12,637 nucleotides of DNA from Chloroflexota bacterium (GCA_026389655.1 JAPLHL010000005.1:1-12637); one strand, 5' to 3'. Positions 1 to 6,782 are shown, numbered from the stretch's first letter. Program-made: numbers and translations. Notes: generated from the sequence alone by a model not told the origin.

Positions 1-287
1 ATGCCGTAGAGCTGCGAACCGGTTATGGTGTTGTTGAGGATTGTCACGTCGGATGTGGGTACGCTATAAGCGTATGTGTCGATGCCCTGCTCAAACCCCT
101 CTATGATGCAGTTCTTTATGGTAACGCCGTTGTATGCGCCGGAGGGCGTGGTGTCCCTGACGCCGTGGCCCCAGTGGATGTAGCCGCCCTCAGATGCTGG
201 CACCTGGCGCACGGTGTGGCCGGCGCAGTCAAGCACCTGGTTGTCAGCGCCGAAGTTGAGGCAGCCTATGCCGAACGGATCCCGGTC
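1..287 (-). pseudogene. Fragment of a right-handed beta-helix (NosD-like) protein, truncated at both ends
   Basis: The minus strand is open from 287 to the window edge and reads as parallel beta-helix coils. It has the typical lead-in LDCAGHTV, then two successive rungs, [17 protein letters not shown] and [15 protein letters not shown], in the usual x-V-T-I-x-N/K-N pattern. Such proteins are normally exported carbohydrate-active or surface proteins. The frame runs out of recognisable sequence near [12 protein letters not shown] (about 250-275) and hits in-frame stops at 288-290 (TAA) and 291-293 (TAG). There is no start codon, signal peptide or ribosome site, so the N-terminal part is missing; the C-terminal part lies off the window. 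Third positions are strongly G/C, unlike the neighbouring genes. The fragment ends where the ATPase homology on the other strand begins, so the true edge lies between about 250 and 285. Family assignment is fairly secure; substrate and function are not visible. Confidence 0.72.
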
Positions 288-1031
288 TTACTAAAAGGAC
301 CTACCGGCTGCGGAAAGACCCGCTTTCTTGAGTATATGACATACCGGATGAGCAGGAAACTGCACGAGAAAGCCAGTTCATCCCCAAGTCATGATGGCAT
401 CCCCCTTATAACCATCGCCTGCCACGAGGACCTCACAGCCAGTGACCTCGTGGGCAAATATTTGCTCGAGGGCGATACCACCCGATGGGTAGACGGTCCT
501 TTGACCAGGGCGGTCAAAAGCGGCGGCATCTGCTACCTCGATGAGGTGGTCGAAGCCCGAAAAGACACTATAGTGCTCATTCATCCCCTGGCCGATCACC
601 GCAGGTCATTGTATATCGAGAAAAAAGGAGAAATGCTGGAGGCCAGCGACAGTTTCATGCTGGTCATCTCTTACAACCCGGGCTATCAGAGTATCCTCAA
701 GAATTTGAAACACAGCACCCGGCAGCGTTTTATTGCCATCGAATTCACACACCCGCCCAAAGAGATCGAGAGTAAAATAATCGCCCATGAAGCTGGAGTT
801 GATGATAATTTAGCCGGCAGGCTCGCCAGGCTGGGCGAGAAGATACGCAATCTCAAAGAGCAGGATTTGTCGGAGGTCATAAGCACGCGCCTGCTAATTT
901 ATGCTGCCAGGCTCATTAAAGAAGGCATACCCGCCCGGCGCGCTTGTGAAGTAGCTGCGGTCTGGTCGATAACTGATGACCAGGAAGTCCAGAAATCCCT
1001 TAAGGAAGTCGTCACAGCAATATTTGAATAA
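165..1031 (+). CDS. MoxR-type AAA+ ATPase of the CbbQ/NirQ/NorQ group, native N-terminus missing
   Basis: In the 288-residue reading from GTG 165, Walker A is GPTGCGKT (45-52), Walker B is ICYLDE (122-127), the SYNPGYQS sensor region is at 169-176 and the STRQRF arginine-finger region at 184-189. [13 protein letters not shown] (85-97) is typical of CbbQ/NorQ. Family members use ATP hydrolysis, with a VWA partner, to remodel or metallate client enzymes (Rubisco for CbbQO, nitric oxide reductase for NorQD). Homology starts only at about residue 30-32 ([12 protein letters not shown]). Family proteins normally carry some 20 more native residues there. Residues 1-30 are instead the antisense of a beta-helix gene on the other strand. 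No Shine-Dalgarno precedes GTG 165, and no other in-frame start lies between 177 and the P-loop. The natural gene therefore very probably began in sequence that is no longer here. A VWA gene follows 24 bp downstream. Family is certain; client and start are unknown. Confidence 0.88.
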   Translation: MAPVDVAALRCWHLAHGVAGAVKHLVVSAEVEAAYAERIPVLLKGPTGCGKTRFLEYMTYRMSRKLHEKASSSPSHDGIPLITIACHEDLTASDLVGKYLLEGDTTRWVDGPLTRAVKSGGICYLDEVVEARKDTIVLIHPLADHRRSLYIEKKGEMLEASDSFMLVISYNPGYQSILKNLKHSTRQRFIAIEFTHPPKEIESKIIAHEAGVDDNLAGRLARLGEKIRNLKEQDLSEVISTRLLIYAARLIKEGIPARRACEVAAVWSITDDQEVQKSLKEVVTAIFE

Positions 1032-1055
1032 CTGCCATGGAAACAAGAGTTCTCT

Positions 1056-3176
1056 ATGAGCGAAGCAGTAAGCAACCGGGAGCAACCGAAAGGAACGGAA
1101 GACACATACTTCGGGATCGAATTCGCCTCTATTGAGCCGGTAATGCTGGTCTACTGCATGGCCATGACCGGCAAAGAAGTGGAAATCTCCACGGGTAAGG
1201 ATCCAGTAATCTCCCTGCGCAATAACTGGTGGCGTCAGATCACCTCCGGCAATCCACCGGACGGACATGTCAACGTATCCGTGCCTGCGACCTTTATGGA
1301 CTATAGTAGTTACGATGATAATTTCGGCTGGTACAAGTCGTTTGTAACACAGCAGTTAGGCCATGTTGAGTTCGGATCGTCTGATTTTGATTTTGATAGA
1401 GATTCAAGCCTGTTCGAAAACCTCAGGTCAGGAATGCGGCCTGAAAACGGTTGCAGTGAATCGAGTTATTACAGGTATTTCTCGCTCTTCGATGACCGGT
1501 TGCTGGCCACCCGTATCTTCGTAGCCATTGAGAATGCACGTATTAACTACCTGGTAAAGTTCTTCTATCCAGGAGTGAAATACTATTATCAGCGTATGCA
1601 GGAAGGCACTCTGCTGACGCTGGCCCAGCTACCTGGCATGACTCTGCGGCGGGCTTTTTGCGAACTGCTGGAAGGTCTGGAATTCGATGCCGTCCTGGCC
1701 ACCGATATCGACGCGCTATACGAGCCTTTGAATGACGCCAGGGAAATAATTGACCGGCTCTGCTCGCCATCGGCTACGGTCGAGGATTCTGTCGAAGCGG
1801 CAATACGTGTATATTATATAGCAAAAAGAATACCTAAAAACCTGTTTGTCTCTTCTGTCGAAGGTTATACATCTGAGAATCGCGAACCGGACTTTTCCGA
1901 GATGGAAGGGCAGGAATTCATGGGCAACTTCAATGTGGACCAGATGAAGCTCGACATGGAGATGCGGGCTGGCACCGGACCAAAATCTACAATGCCCATG
2001 ACAGCTGAAGATTTAAAGAAACTGGCCGATCAGAAGATCGGAATTACAGATATACAGAATGCTCAATCCCTTTCGTCTACAGGGTTGTCCGCAGCGGACC
2101 TGCCGCGCGGCGTTCACGTATACCAGTTTTCACAATCGAAATATCAGCAGGTAGACCGGTATCGACCCGGAGACCCCAAATCCAGTATCATGGCCGAGGA
2201 AGGCGAGAAACTATTCTATTACGATGAATGGGACTTCCGCACCCGGCGGTATGTAGGAGAATGGTGCTGTATCCGGGAAAAGGTGCTGGGCGAAGGCAGC
2301 AGCTATTTTTATGAGAAGACGCTGGAAAGCCGCAAATCGCTTGCGGCAGAGCTAAAGCGTCAGTTCGAGAAACTGCCTGCTGAATTGCTCTACAAAGCAA
2401 AGAACCTGGATGACGGCGATGAATTTGATCTTGACCTGGTGATAAGTGAACTGATGGATAAAAAGGCAGGCCATACCCCGTCAGGCAAAGTATACTGGAA
2501 GAAGAAAAAGATACAGCGCGATGTAGCAGTCGCCTTTCTTCTCGATATGAGCGGTTCGACTGCCGACCTTATCAACAAGAGCCGCCCGCCGATGGAGTAT
2601 GATGAATCGATCAAATATGATTTTATGAAATTTGTCATGCAGCCTCGACGGCGCATCATCGATCTGGAAAAAGAGAGCATAGTGCTCCTGATCCATGCCA
2701 TCGAGACACTGGGCGATAATTATGGGATTTATGGATTCTCCGGTCATGGACGCTCCAAGGTACAATTCCTGATCATAAAAGACCTTAATGAGAGCTTAAC
2801 GGAGAAGATCAAACGCCGCGTTGACATGATTGCGCCGATTCACGGTACGCGCATGGGTCCGGCCATTCGCCATGCTGTCGCCAAGCTGGATGCTTGCGGC
2901 AGCTCACTGAAGCTGCTGTTCCTGGTAAGCGATGGCTACCCTCAGGATTCGCTGTACGGGTACGATGACGATGATAAGGAATATGCCATACACGATACCA
3001 AGATGGCCCTTATCGAAGCCTCCAAGAAGAACATCACGCCTTTCTGCCTGACCGTGGACTCGGCAGGTAATGATTACCTGCGCACCATGTGTAACGATAT
3101 CGGCTACGAAGTCCTGGATGATATTGAGATGCTGCCCCTTCGCCTTCCCATGCTTTATAAAAAGCTGTCGATTTAA
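1056..3176 (+). CDS. NorD/CbbO-type protein with C-terminal VWA domain, partner of the AAA+ ATPase
   Basis: This 706-residue protein has a long N-terminal region with the LGHVEFGS motif (near residues 101-108) shared by NorD and CbbO, an acidic low-complexity middle, and a C-terminal von Willebrand A domain at about 489-690. The metal-ion-dependent adhesion site looks intact: DMSGS (497-501), a conserved Thr in HGTRMG, and the Asp of VSDGYP. In known pairs the VWA protein bridges the hexameric AAA+ ring and the client enzyme. Here it sits 24 bp after the ATPase gene in the same direction, so the two are surely one unit. No Rubisco, nitric oxide reductase, CO dehydrogenase or gas-vesicle gene is present, so the client is unknown. 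The ATG at 1056 has only a weak ribosome site; the ATG at 1037 is in another frame. Length and architecture fit NorD/CbbO and it looks full-length. Confidence 0.88.
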   Translation: MSEAVSNREQPKGTEDTYFGIEFASIEPVMLVYCMAMTGKEVEISTGKDPVISLRNNWWRQITSGNPPDGHVNVSVPATFMDYSSYDDNFGWYKSFVTQQLGHVEFGSSDFDFDRDSSLFENLRSGMRPENGCSESSYYRYFSLFDDRLLATRIFVAIENARINYLVKFFYPGVKYYYQRMQEGTLLTLAQLPGMTLRRAFCELLEGLEFDAVLATDIDALYEPLNDAREIIDRLCSPSATVEDSVEAAIRVYYIAKRIPKNLFVSSVEGYTSENREPDFSEMEGQEFMGNFNVDQMKLDMEMRAGTGPKSTMPMTAEDLKKLADQKIGITDIQNAQSLSSTGLSAADLPRGVHVYQFSQSKYQQVDRYRPGDPKSSIMAEEGEKLFYYDEWDFRTRRYVGEWCCIREKVLGEGSSYFYEKTLESRKSLAAELKRQFEKLPAELLYKAKNLDDGDEFDLDLVISELMDKKAGHTPSGKVYWKKKKIQRDVAVAFLLDMSGSTADLINKSRPPMEYDESIKYDFMKFVMQPRRRIIDLEKESIVLLIHAIETLGDNYGIYGFSGHGRSKVQFLIIKDLNESLTEKIKRRVDMIAPIHGTRMGPAIRHAVAKLDACGSSLKLLFLVSDGYPQDSLYGYDDDDKEYAIHDTKMALIEASKKNITPFCLTVDSAGNDYLRTMCNDIGYEVLDDIEMLPLRLPMLYKKLSI

Positions 3177-3187
3177 GAAACACTGCA

Positions 3188-3216
3188 TTGAAATATATCC
3201 TTGTCCGTCCTATAAT
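3188..3216 (+). promoter_or_regulatory. Sigma70-type promoter for the pseudopilin gene
   Basis: TTGAAA (3188-3193) and a perfect TATAAT (3211-3216) are separated by exactly 17 bp, just after the NorD-like stop codon. The expected transcript would start near 3223 and carry a leader of about 90 nt before the pseudopilin ATG at 3315. This separates the pseudopilin from the ATPase/VWA unit. Confidence 0.7.
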
Positions 3217-3255
3217 ACATGCGTTATGCGTACCCGTCGTTCATGTAGTTCAAAG

Positions 3256-3286
3256 CAGTCCTGAGATACAAATTTATCCCGGACTG
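3256..3286 (+). other. Inverted-repeat hairpin in the pseudopilin leader
   Basis: CAGTCC (3256-3261) pairs with GGACTG (3281-3286), and inside it GATA (3265-3268) pairs with TATC (3275-3278), leaving a 6-nt loop. There is no U-run after it, so it is not a classical terminator. It ends 14 nt before the AGGAGG ribosome site and could affect translation or mRNA stability. This is inference from pairing only. Confidence 0.4.
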
Positions 3287-3300
3287 GAGGGTGAAAGCAC

Positions 3301-3306
3301 AGGAGG
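3301..3306 (+). promoter_or_regulatory. Shine-Dalgarno AGGAGG that fixes the pseudopilin start
   Basis: A perfect AGGAGG lies 8 nt before ATG 3315. This supports that start over the upstream in-frame GTG at 3291, which directly abuts GGAGG at 3286-3290 with no spacing. Confidence 0.8.
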
Positions 3307-3314
3307 AGATAGCG

Positions 3315-3614
3315 ATGCTTGGAAGCCAGAAAGGTTATACCCTAGTTGAGTTGATGGTAGCAATATCGATCCTGGGGGTGTTGAGCAGCACGGCGATGAC
3401 AGCCGAACAAAAATACGTGAACGCGGGCAAACCTGAAGCTTTGAGGATAGAGTATAAGACTATAGCTACTGCGACCTGCGCCTACATGAATGACAATAAC
3501 AGGTTTCCAAGCTCGGACGTTGAACTGGCGGCCCAAGGGTATATAGACTCAGTGCCCACCCTGGCCAAATACACTATCGATTCAAAGGGGAAAATCACTC
3601 AGACCCCCAGATAA
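3315..3614 (+). CDS. Type IV pilin-like (pseudopilin) protein with class III signal peptide
   Basis: This 99-residue protein starts MLGSQKG then YTLVELMVAISILG. It is a textbook class III prepilin leader: seven residues ending in Gly, an aromatic residue at mature +1, Glu at +5, then a hydrophobic helix that both anchors the subunit and packs in the filament core. Prepilin peptidase would cut between G7 and Y8, leaving about 92 residues. The C-terminal part (KYTIDSKGKITQTPR) looks like the short beta tail of minor pilins or type II secretion pseudopilins. No peptidase, ATPase or platform gene is nearby, so assembly would depend on machinery elsewhere. It has its own promoter (3188-3216). Its last 16 bases overlap, in the opposite direction, the end of a broken transporter reading frame. 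Class is confident; partner system is unknown. Confidence 0.87.
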   Translation: MLGSQKGYTLVELMVAISILGVLSSTAMTAEQKYVNAGKPEALRIEYKTIATATCAYMNDNNRFPSSDVELAAQGYIDSVPTLAKYTIDSKGKITQTPR

Positions 3615-3835
3615 CAAATAAGCAGCATCGCGCTCCTTTCTGTATGCACCAGCCGCCCTCTACCTATTTCATACCTATAGCGGCGCGTATAATACTGCCG
3701 CGCAGCCGGTTCAAAGGCCTCGCCCCCTTTATAACAAGCGCATAAACCGAGGTTGTGAAATTGGAGGAGTAGCGTCGTCCCGCCAAAGCCGGCCAATCCG
3801 ACCACTGCTGGATTACTCTGTGGCTTGTCACTCAA
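3599..3835 (-). pseudogene. 5' fragment of a SatP/GPR1/FUN34/YaaH acetate-succinate transporter gene
   Basis: The 78-codon minus-strand frame begins at TTG 3835. Its first ~32 residues contain NPAVVGLAGFGGTTLLLQFH, which closely matches the signature NPAxxGLxGF and first transmembrane helix of the acetate/succinate transporter family (SatP/YaaH in E. coli). After LGLC (about 3740) the sequence is charged and unlike any membrane protein, and the other two minus-strand frames do not resume the family. The remaining ~160 residues and five transmembrane helices of a normal member are therefore gone. This is deletion or recombination rather than a simple frameshift. A good ribosome site (GAGGAGGG, 3843-3850) is kept 7 nt before the start. 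The junk tail stops at 3599 inside the end of the convergent pseudopilin gene. It cannot be a working transporter. Family call is from motif recognition. Confidence 0.72.
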
Positions 3836-3842
3836 TTTAGTG

Positions 3843-3850
3843 CCCTCCTC
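3843..3850 (-). promoter_or_regulatory. Shine-Dalgarno GAGGAGGG of the broken satP-like gene
   Basis: Read on the minus strand, GAGGAGGG lies 7 nt before TTG 3835 and overlaps the TGA stop (3849-3851) of a preceding open frame. That is a normal operon-style junction, and it argues that the start of the transporter gene is genuine. Confidence 0.65.
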
Positions 3851-3941
3851 AACAGTATTTATTGACCAAGAAAGGACACCATATTTCCTCCGGCCAGAAC
3901 TCGTGCATGAAGTTGTGTTTGTCCTTATGAAGAATATAAAG
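3849..3941 (-). pseudogene. Possible 3' remnant of an unidentified gene upstream of the satP fragment
   Basis: A 30-codon minus-strand frame ends at TGA 3849-3851, just before the ribosome site of the satP fragment. It reads as plausible protein (HNFMHEFWPEEIWCPFLVNK) rich in aromatic residues. A stop (3942-3944) precedes it and no ribosome site serves its internal ATG. I do not recognise the family. The stop/ribosome-site overlap with the next gene is what suggests the tail of a real, truncated upstream gene. An open frame also exists on the other strand here, so this may be chance. Confidence 0.3.
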
Positions 3942-3955
3942 CTAACTGGCCCCTA

Positions 3956-5233
3956 TTAGTCCATGAAACGATGCTTCAAGTCCATGACGTCCCTGAAAAG
4001 TATGACGCCCTGTATTCTGTGGAAACTGTCTACTACCGGGATAGAGCGGAACTCGTACCTATCAAAAAGTACGGCGGCTTCTTCAAGAGTGCTCTCGGGA
4101 TCGAGAGTGATGACCTTGTCTTCCATAATGACTTTCAGCAACGCCTCACCTTCAGCCTGCAAAAGCTCTTTAATATCTATTATGCCTAATAATTTTTCAT
4201 GCTCGTTCACAACGTGGATATACATTACTGCATCTTTGCCCTTGGCTATCTTGCGGTATTCCCTCTGTGCCTCTCCGACTGTTTTCTCAGGAAGAAGCTT
4301 TATGAATTTTGTAGTAATAAAATTGATGACCTTTTGCTCCTGTTTACTGAGGATTAACTGTATTTTTTGTGCCTTATCAGGGTCCATCAGACCTAAAATG
4401 GACCTTGCTTCTGAGGCTGGCAGCACTGCCAATACGTCGGCACCCTGTCCGGTTGTCATTTCACTGATTAAACGCGCGACTTTCTCTTTCCTCAGTGATG
4501 GGACCAGATCTCTTTGTACGTTAGGATTAATTTCCTCCAGTGTATCGGAGGCATGGGCAGGTTCAAGCTCATCGAAGATAGCGACCCTCTGATCATGGTC
4601 CAAATCTTCGATAATATCAGCCATATCAACCGGATGTATCTCTGCCAGCTTTTCTTTCAACACCTTGAGACGCACATCTCCCTTGAAACTACCGATTTGC
4701 TGAGGCAAAGGTTGGATATAGGTCCATGACAGTGTCTGGTCCTTGATTCTGGCCGCCATTTTCTCGATGAAATCAGCAATAAAATTCAGGTGTATCCTGC
4801 GGATCAATCCGTACCTGCTGAAATCCACATCGGTAGCATACATTTTCTGGTTCCGGCAAACGAGTTTAACGTCATAGACAATATCTACTTCCCTTCCGTC
4901 GAGGTCCAGGACCTTCTTATCCAGGATGTGGTCCCTCAGGAGCACCATGTTTTCTGCGGGTTCAGCCTCGTATTTTTCCAGTTGTTCAATATCGATGACT
5001 ATTTCTTTGGAACTGACCGACTTTACTTTTTCCCAGGGCACAAGCAGAGAAGGATACCCGAAAGGACGCGTTACATAGAAATGGGTGACTTCGGCGATAT
5101 TGCCGTCCATAATCACGATATCCGCGAGTTTGCCGATTTTCTTGTTATTCCAAATTACCCTATTGCCAAGAATTGAAGTCAGAAAATATGAATATTCTAT
5201 ATGGTTTTTAAGAGCATTTCCGTTATTAACCAT
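3956..5233 (-). CDS. Cytosolic PRC-barrel / MgtE-N / CBS-pair protein, likely regulator of the NRAMP transporter
   Basis: This 425-residue soluble protein has two PRC-barrel-like segments (about 20-85 and 98-140; DKKVLDLDGREVDIVYDVKL is typical), an MgtE N-terminal superhelix (about 190-300, with HPVDMADIIEDL and later MDPDKAQ), and two CBS domains (about 312-365 and 370-420). In the Mg2+ channel MgtE, the N domain and CBS pair bind Mg2+ and close the pore. This protein stops right after the second CBS domain and has no transmembrane segment, so it is the sensing half without the channel. It is the last gene of an operon with an NRAMP-type transporter and a small membrane protein. By inference it senses cytosolic Mg2+ or nucleotide and gates that transporter in trans. 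ATG 5233 has GGGGTG at good spacing, overlapping the previous gene's end. It ends with TAA TAG. Domain content is confident; role is inferred. Confidence 0.88.
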   Translation of the reverse strand: MVNNGNALKNHIEYSYFLTSILGNRVIWNNKKIGKLADIVIMDGNIAEVTHFYVTRPFGYPSLLVPWEKVKSVSSKEIVIDIEQLEKYEAEPAENMVLLRDHILDKKVLDLDGREVDIVYDVKLVCRNQKMYATDVDFSRYGLIRRIHLNFIADFIEKMAARIKDQTLSWTYIQPLPQQIGSFKGDVRLKVLKEKLAEIHPVDMADIIEDLDHDQRVAIFDELEPAHASDTLEEINPNVQRDLVPSLRKEKVARLISEMTTGQGADVLAVLPASEARSILGLMDPDKAQKIQLILSKQEQKVINFITTKFIKLLPEKTVGEAQREYRKIAKGKDAVMYIHVVNEHEKLLGIIDIKELLQAEGEALLKVIMEDKVITLDPESTLEEAAVLFDRYEFRSIPVVDSFHRIQGVILFRDVMDLKHRFMD

Positions 5234-5245
5234 TTTTCACCCCGC

Positions 5246-5461
5246 TTATTTGGCTATTACCGTAGTAAAAAATTTATAAAACAATATTGCAACCAGAAGC
5301 AGTAAATAAATGCGTAGTAACAATAAAACTATCCGGGTCATGGGCGTCATGGCAATGCGCGGCTTCTGATATTTCCTATTGATTTCTGCGATCTTCTCAA
5401 ATCTTCTCGCAAGGAAATCCTTTATCCAGATTAAAATTGGCGTTATGCGTCTTATAATCAT
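5246..5461 (-). CDS. Small single-pass membrane protein between transporter and sensor genes
   Basis: This is a 71-residue protein with a basic N-terminal half (many Arg and Lys, 1-43) and one strongly hydrophobic helix at about 45-67 (IVLLLLRIYLLLLVAILFYK). Positive charges on the N-terminal side predict a cytoplasmic N-terminus. It has AAGGA about 7 nt before ATG 5461. It lies 22 bp after the NRAMP-type gene and 12 bp before the PRC/MgtE-N/CBS gene, whose ribosome site overlaps its stop. This spacing makes a real, co-translated gene likely. I recognise no family. It could tether the cytosolic sensor to the transporter or act as a small accessory subunit, but nothing in the sequence proves that. 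Confidence 0.75.
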   Translation of the reverse strand: MIIRRITPILIWIKDFLARRFEKIAEINRKYQKPRIAMTPMTRIVLLLLRIYLLLLVAILFYKFFTTVIAK

Positions 5462-5483
5462 TTTCTGTCCTTGCTAGGCCTGA

Positions 5484-6752
5484 TTACTTGAACAACTCCG
5501 GGAATAATGCACTTATTGCATAAAGCGTTGAGAGTATCACTATTATTATTACTATCGTGTATGCCCAGAAATTTTGGGACCTGGTATTCTTGTATTTACC
5601 CATCAAGTCATGGTCATTAAGAAGCAGGATTAAAAATACCAGCGCAGCGGGCAGAAGCGTCACCGCTATCACCTGGACAAACAGGGTGATCAGTATGAGA
5701 GGCGCACCTGGCGTCAATACAACGACTGCTGCGCCTAGCAGGGTAATAAAATAAAAGACATAGAACCAGGGCGCTTCTTTGACTCTATAGTTAAGCGAAT
5801 GCGCCCAGCCAAATACTTCACCAAAGGCCCAGGAGCTTGCCAGTGATATGCAGATGGCGCCCAGCAAGCCGGCGTCGAAAAGACCAATGGCCACGAAAGC
5901 GCCGACGTACTTGTTAACGCCTATCATCATCTGCGCTGCCTGGGCGGCGTCCTCGATATTGACACCCCGCAATACTGTACCCGTCACTATGACTATGAAG
6001 GCAGCCACGATAACGGTGGCGAATGCACCAACCATGGTATCAAGTTTGCTCCAAAGGATGTCCTTTTCCTGCAGCCCCTTATCAACCACCGAACTCTGCT
6101 GGAAGAATATCATCCATGGAGCTATGGTTGTGCCGATATTGGCCATCAGCAAGAAGAAAAATTCGTTGTTGAACCCGCCAGGGATGTCCGGGATAAGACC
6201 GTCATGCAGGATTTCGCCTACAGGTGGGTTCAACATGAATGCGCATGGAATGTATATCAGGTTCAATATGCAGAATATCAAGGCTACTTTTTCCCATGTC
6301 CAGTAACGTCCCTGAAGAACCATAAAGCCCATCAGGAGAATAACTGCAATGATAGTTACAATAGGAGGTATATGGAAAATGCTAAGTGCTGCCGTCATCC
6401 CGATGAATTCGGTGATAAGGGTCAGGAAATCCAACAGCCCAAGATCAATAAGAGAAAACCATCCCCAGAAAGGGCCAAATGCATCGAAAATAGCTTCGGC
6501 GTGCCAGCGTTTCGTCACAGCCCCAAGGCGGACGGTCATTTCCTGGACAACATAGGCTACAGGACCCAGCAAAATGAGAAACCAGATCAGATTATAGCCG
6601 TATTTAGCGCCCGTGACTGCGTATGTGGTAATACCGCCGGCATCGTTGTCCGCCACCATTACGATAATGCCGGGGCCGGCTATAAGTGCAAACAGCTTCA
6701 GGAATTTGGCAACCCTGCGGTAGCTGTAAAATACTCTCGAGAGTAAATTCAT
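5484..6752 (-). CDS. NRAMP (SLC11)-family divalent metal transporter with non-canonical metal site, NRMT-like
   Basis: This is a 422-residue polytopic protein with about 11 helices and an NRAMP fold. GPGIIVMVADNDAGG (26-40) is TM1 and IGTTIAPWMIFFQQSSVV (206-223) is TM6. In classical Mn/Fe NRAMPs the TM1 motif is DPGN and the TM6 motif MPH. Here the matching residues are D37-A-G-G40 and A211-P-W213. The metal-binding Asp stays, but Asn becomes Gly, the soft-metal-selecting Met becomes Ala and His becomes Trp. The TM3 Glu (E115 in TEFIG) is kept. Loss of that Met is a known feature of NRAMP-related Mg2+ transporters, so Mg2+ is a plausible substrate. It is the first gene of an operon with a small membrane protein and an MgtE-like sensor, behind the promoter at 6845-6873. 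The ribosome site is poor. Family certain, substrate inferred. Confidence 0.9.
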   Translation of the reverse strand: MNLLSRVFYSYRRVAKFLKLFALIAGPGIIVMVADNDAGGITTYAVTGAKYGYNLIWFLILLGPVAYVVQEMTVRLGAVTKRWHAEAIFDAFGPFWGWFSLIDLGLLDFLTLITEFIGMTAALSIFHIPPIVTIIAVILLMGFMVLQGRYWTWEKVALIFCILNLIYIPCAFMLNPPVGEILHDGLIPDIPGGFNNEFFFLLMANIGTTIAPWMIFFQQSSVVDKGLQEKDILWSKLDTMVGAFATVIVAAFIVIVTGTVLRGVNIEDAAQAAQMMIGVNKYVGAFVAIGLFDAGLLGAICISLASSWAFGEVFGWAHSLNYRVKEAPWFYVFYFITLLGAAVVVLTPGAPLILITLFVQVIAVTLLPAALVFLILLLNDHDLMGKYKNTRSQNFWAYTIVIIIVILSTLYAISALFPELFK

Positions 6753-6756
6753 CTTG

Positions 6757-6769
6757 GGCTAAGTCAGCC
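6757..6769 (-). promoter_or_regulatory. Small hairpin just before the NRAMP-type start codon
   Basis: GGCT and AGCC flank a 5-nt loop immediately upstream of ATG 6752 on the minus strand. The hairpin takes up the only purine-rich stretch (AGAGG) in the leader, which is itself about 15 nt from the ATG. It could limit translation, but a four-pair stem may be chance. Confidence 0.25.
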
Positions 6770-6782
6770 TCTAACATATTTT

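Noticed and set aside
3291..3314. GTG start at 3291 for the pseudopilin
   Set aside because: It abuts GGAGG with no spacing and would give an over-long leader. ATG 3315 has AGGAGG at 8 nt and yields a standard seven-residue prepilin leader.
3683..3710. GC-rich short inverted repeat around 3683-3710, considered as a terminator between convergent frames
   Set aside because: Only a five-pair stem with a long loop and no T-run on either strand.
3872..3926. AAGGACA / TGTCCTT inverted repeat with a 41-bp spacer
   Set aside because: Seven-base arms this far apart are expected by chance, and the arms lie within the possible gene remnant.
3745..3959. Plus-strand open frame across the satP fragment and the adjoining spacer, ending at TAG 3957-3959
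   Set aside because: No start codon with a ribosome site, and the part opposite satP is plainly antisense.
3963..4592. 209-codon plus-strand open frame opposite the PRC/MgtE-N/CBS gene
   Set aside because: Serine-rich shadow of a gene with clear domains and a good ribosome site on the other strand.
6204..6746. 180-codon plus-strand open frame opposite the NRAMP-type gene
   Set aside because: The minus-strand frame has the full NRAMP fold; this frame shows no family features.
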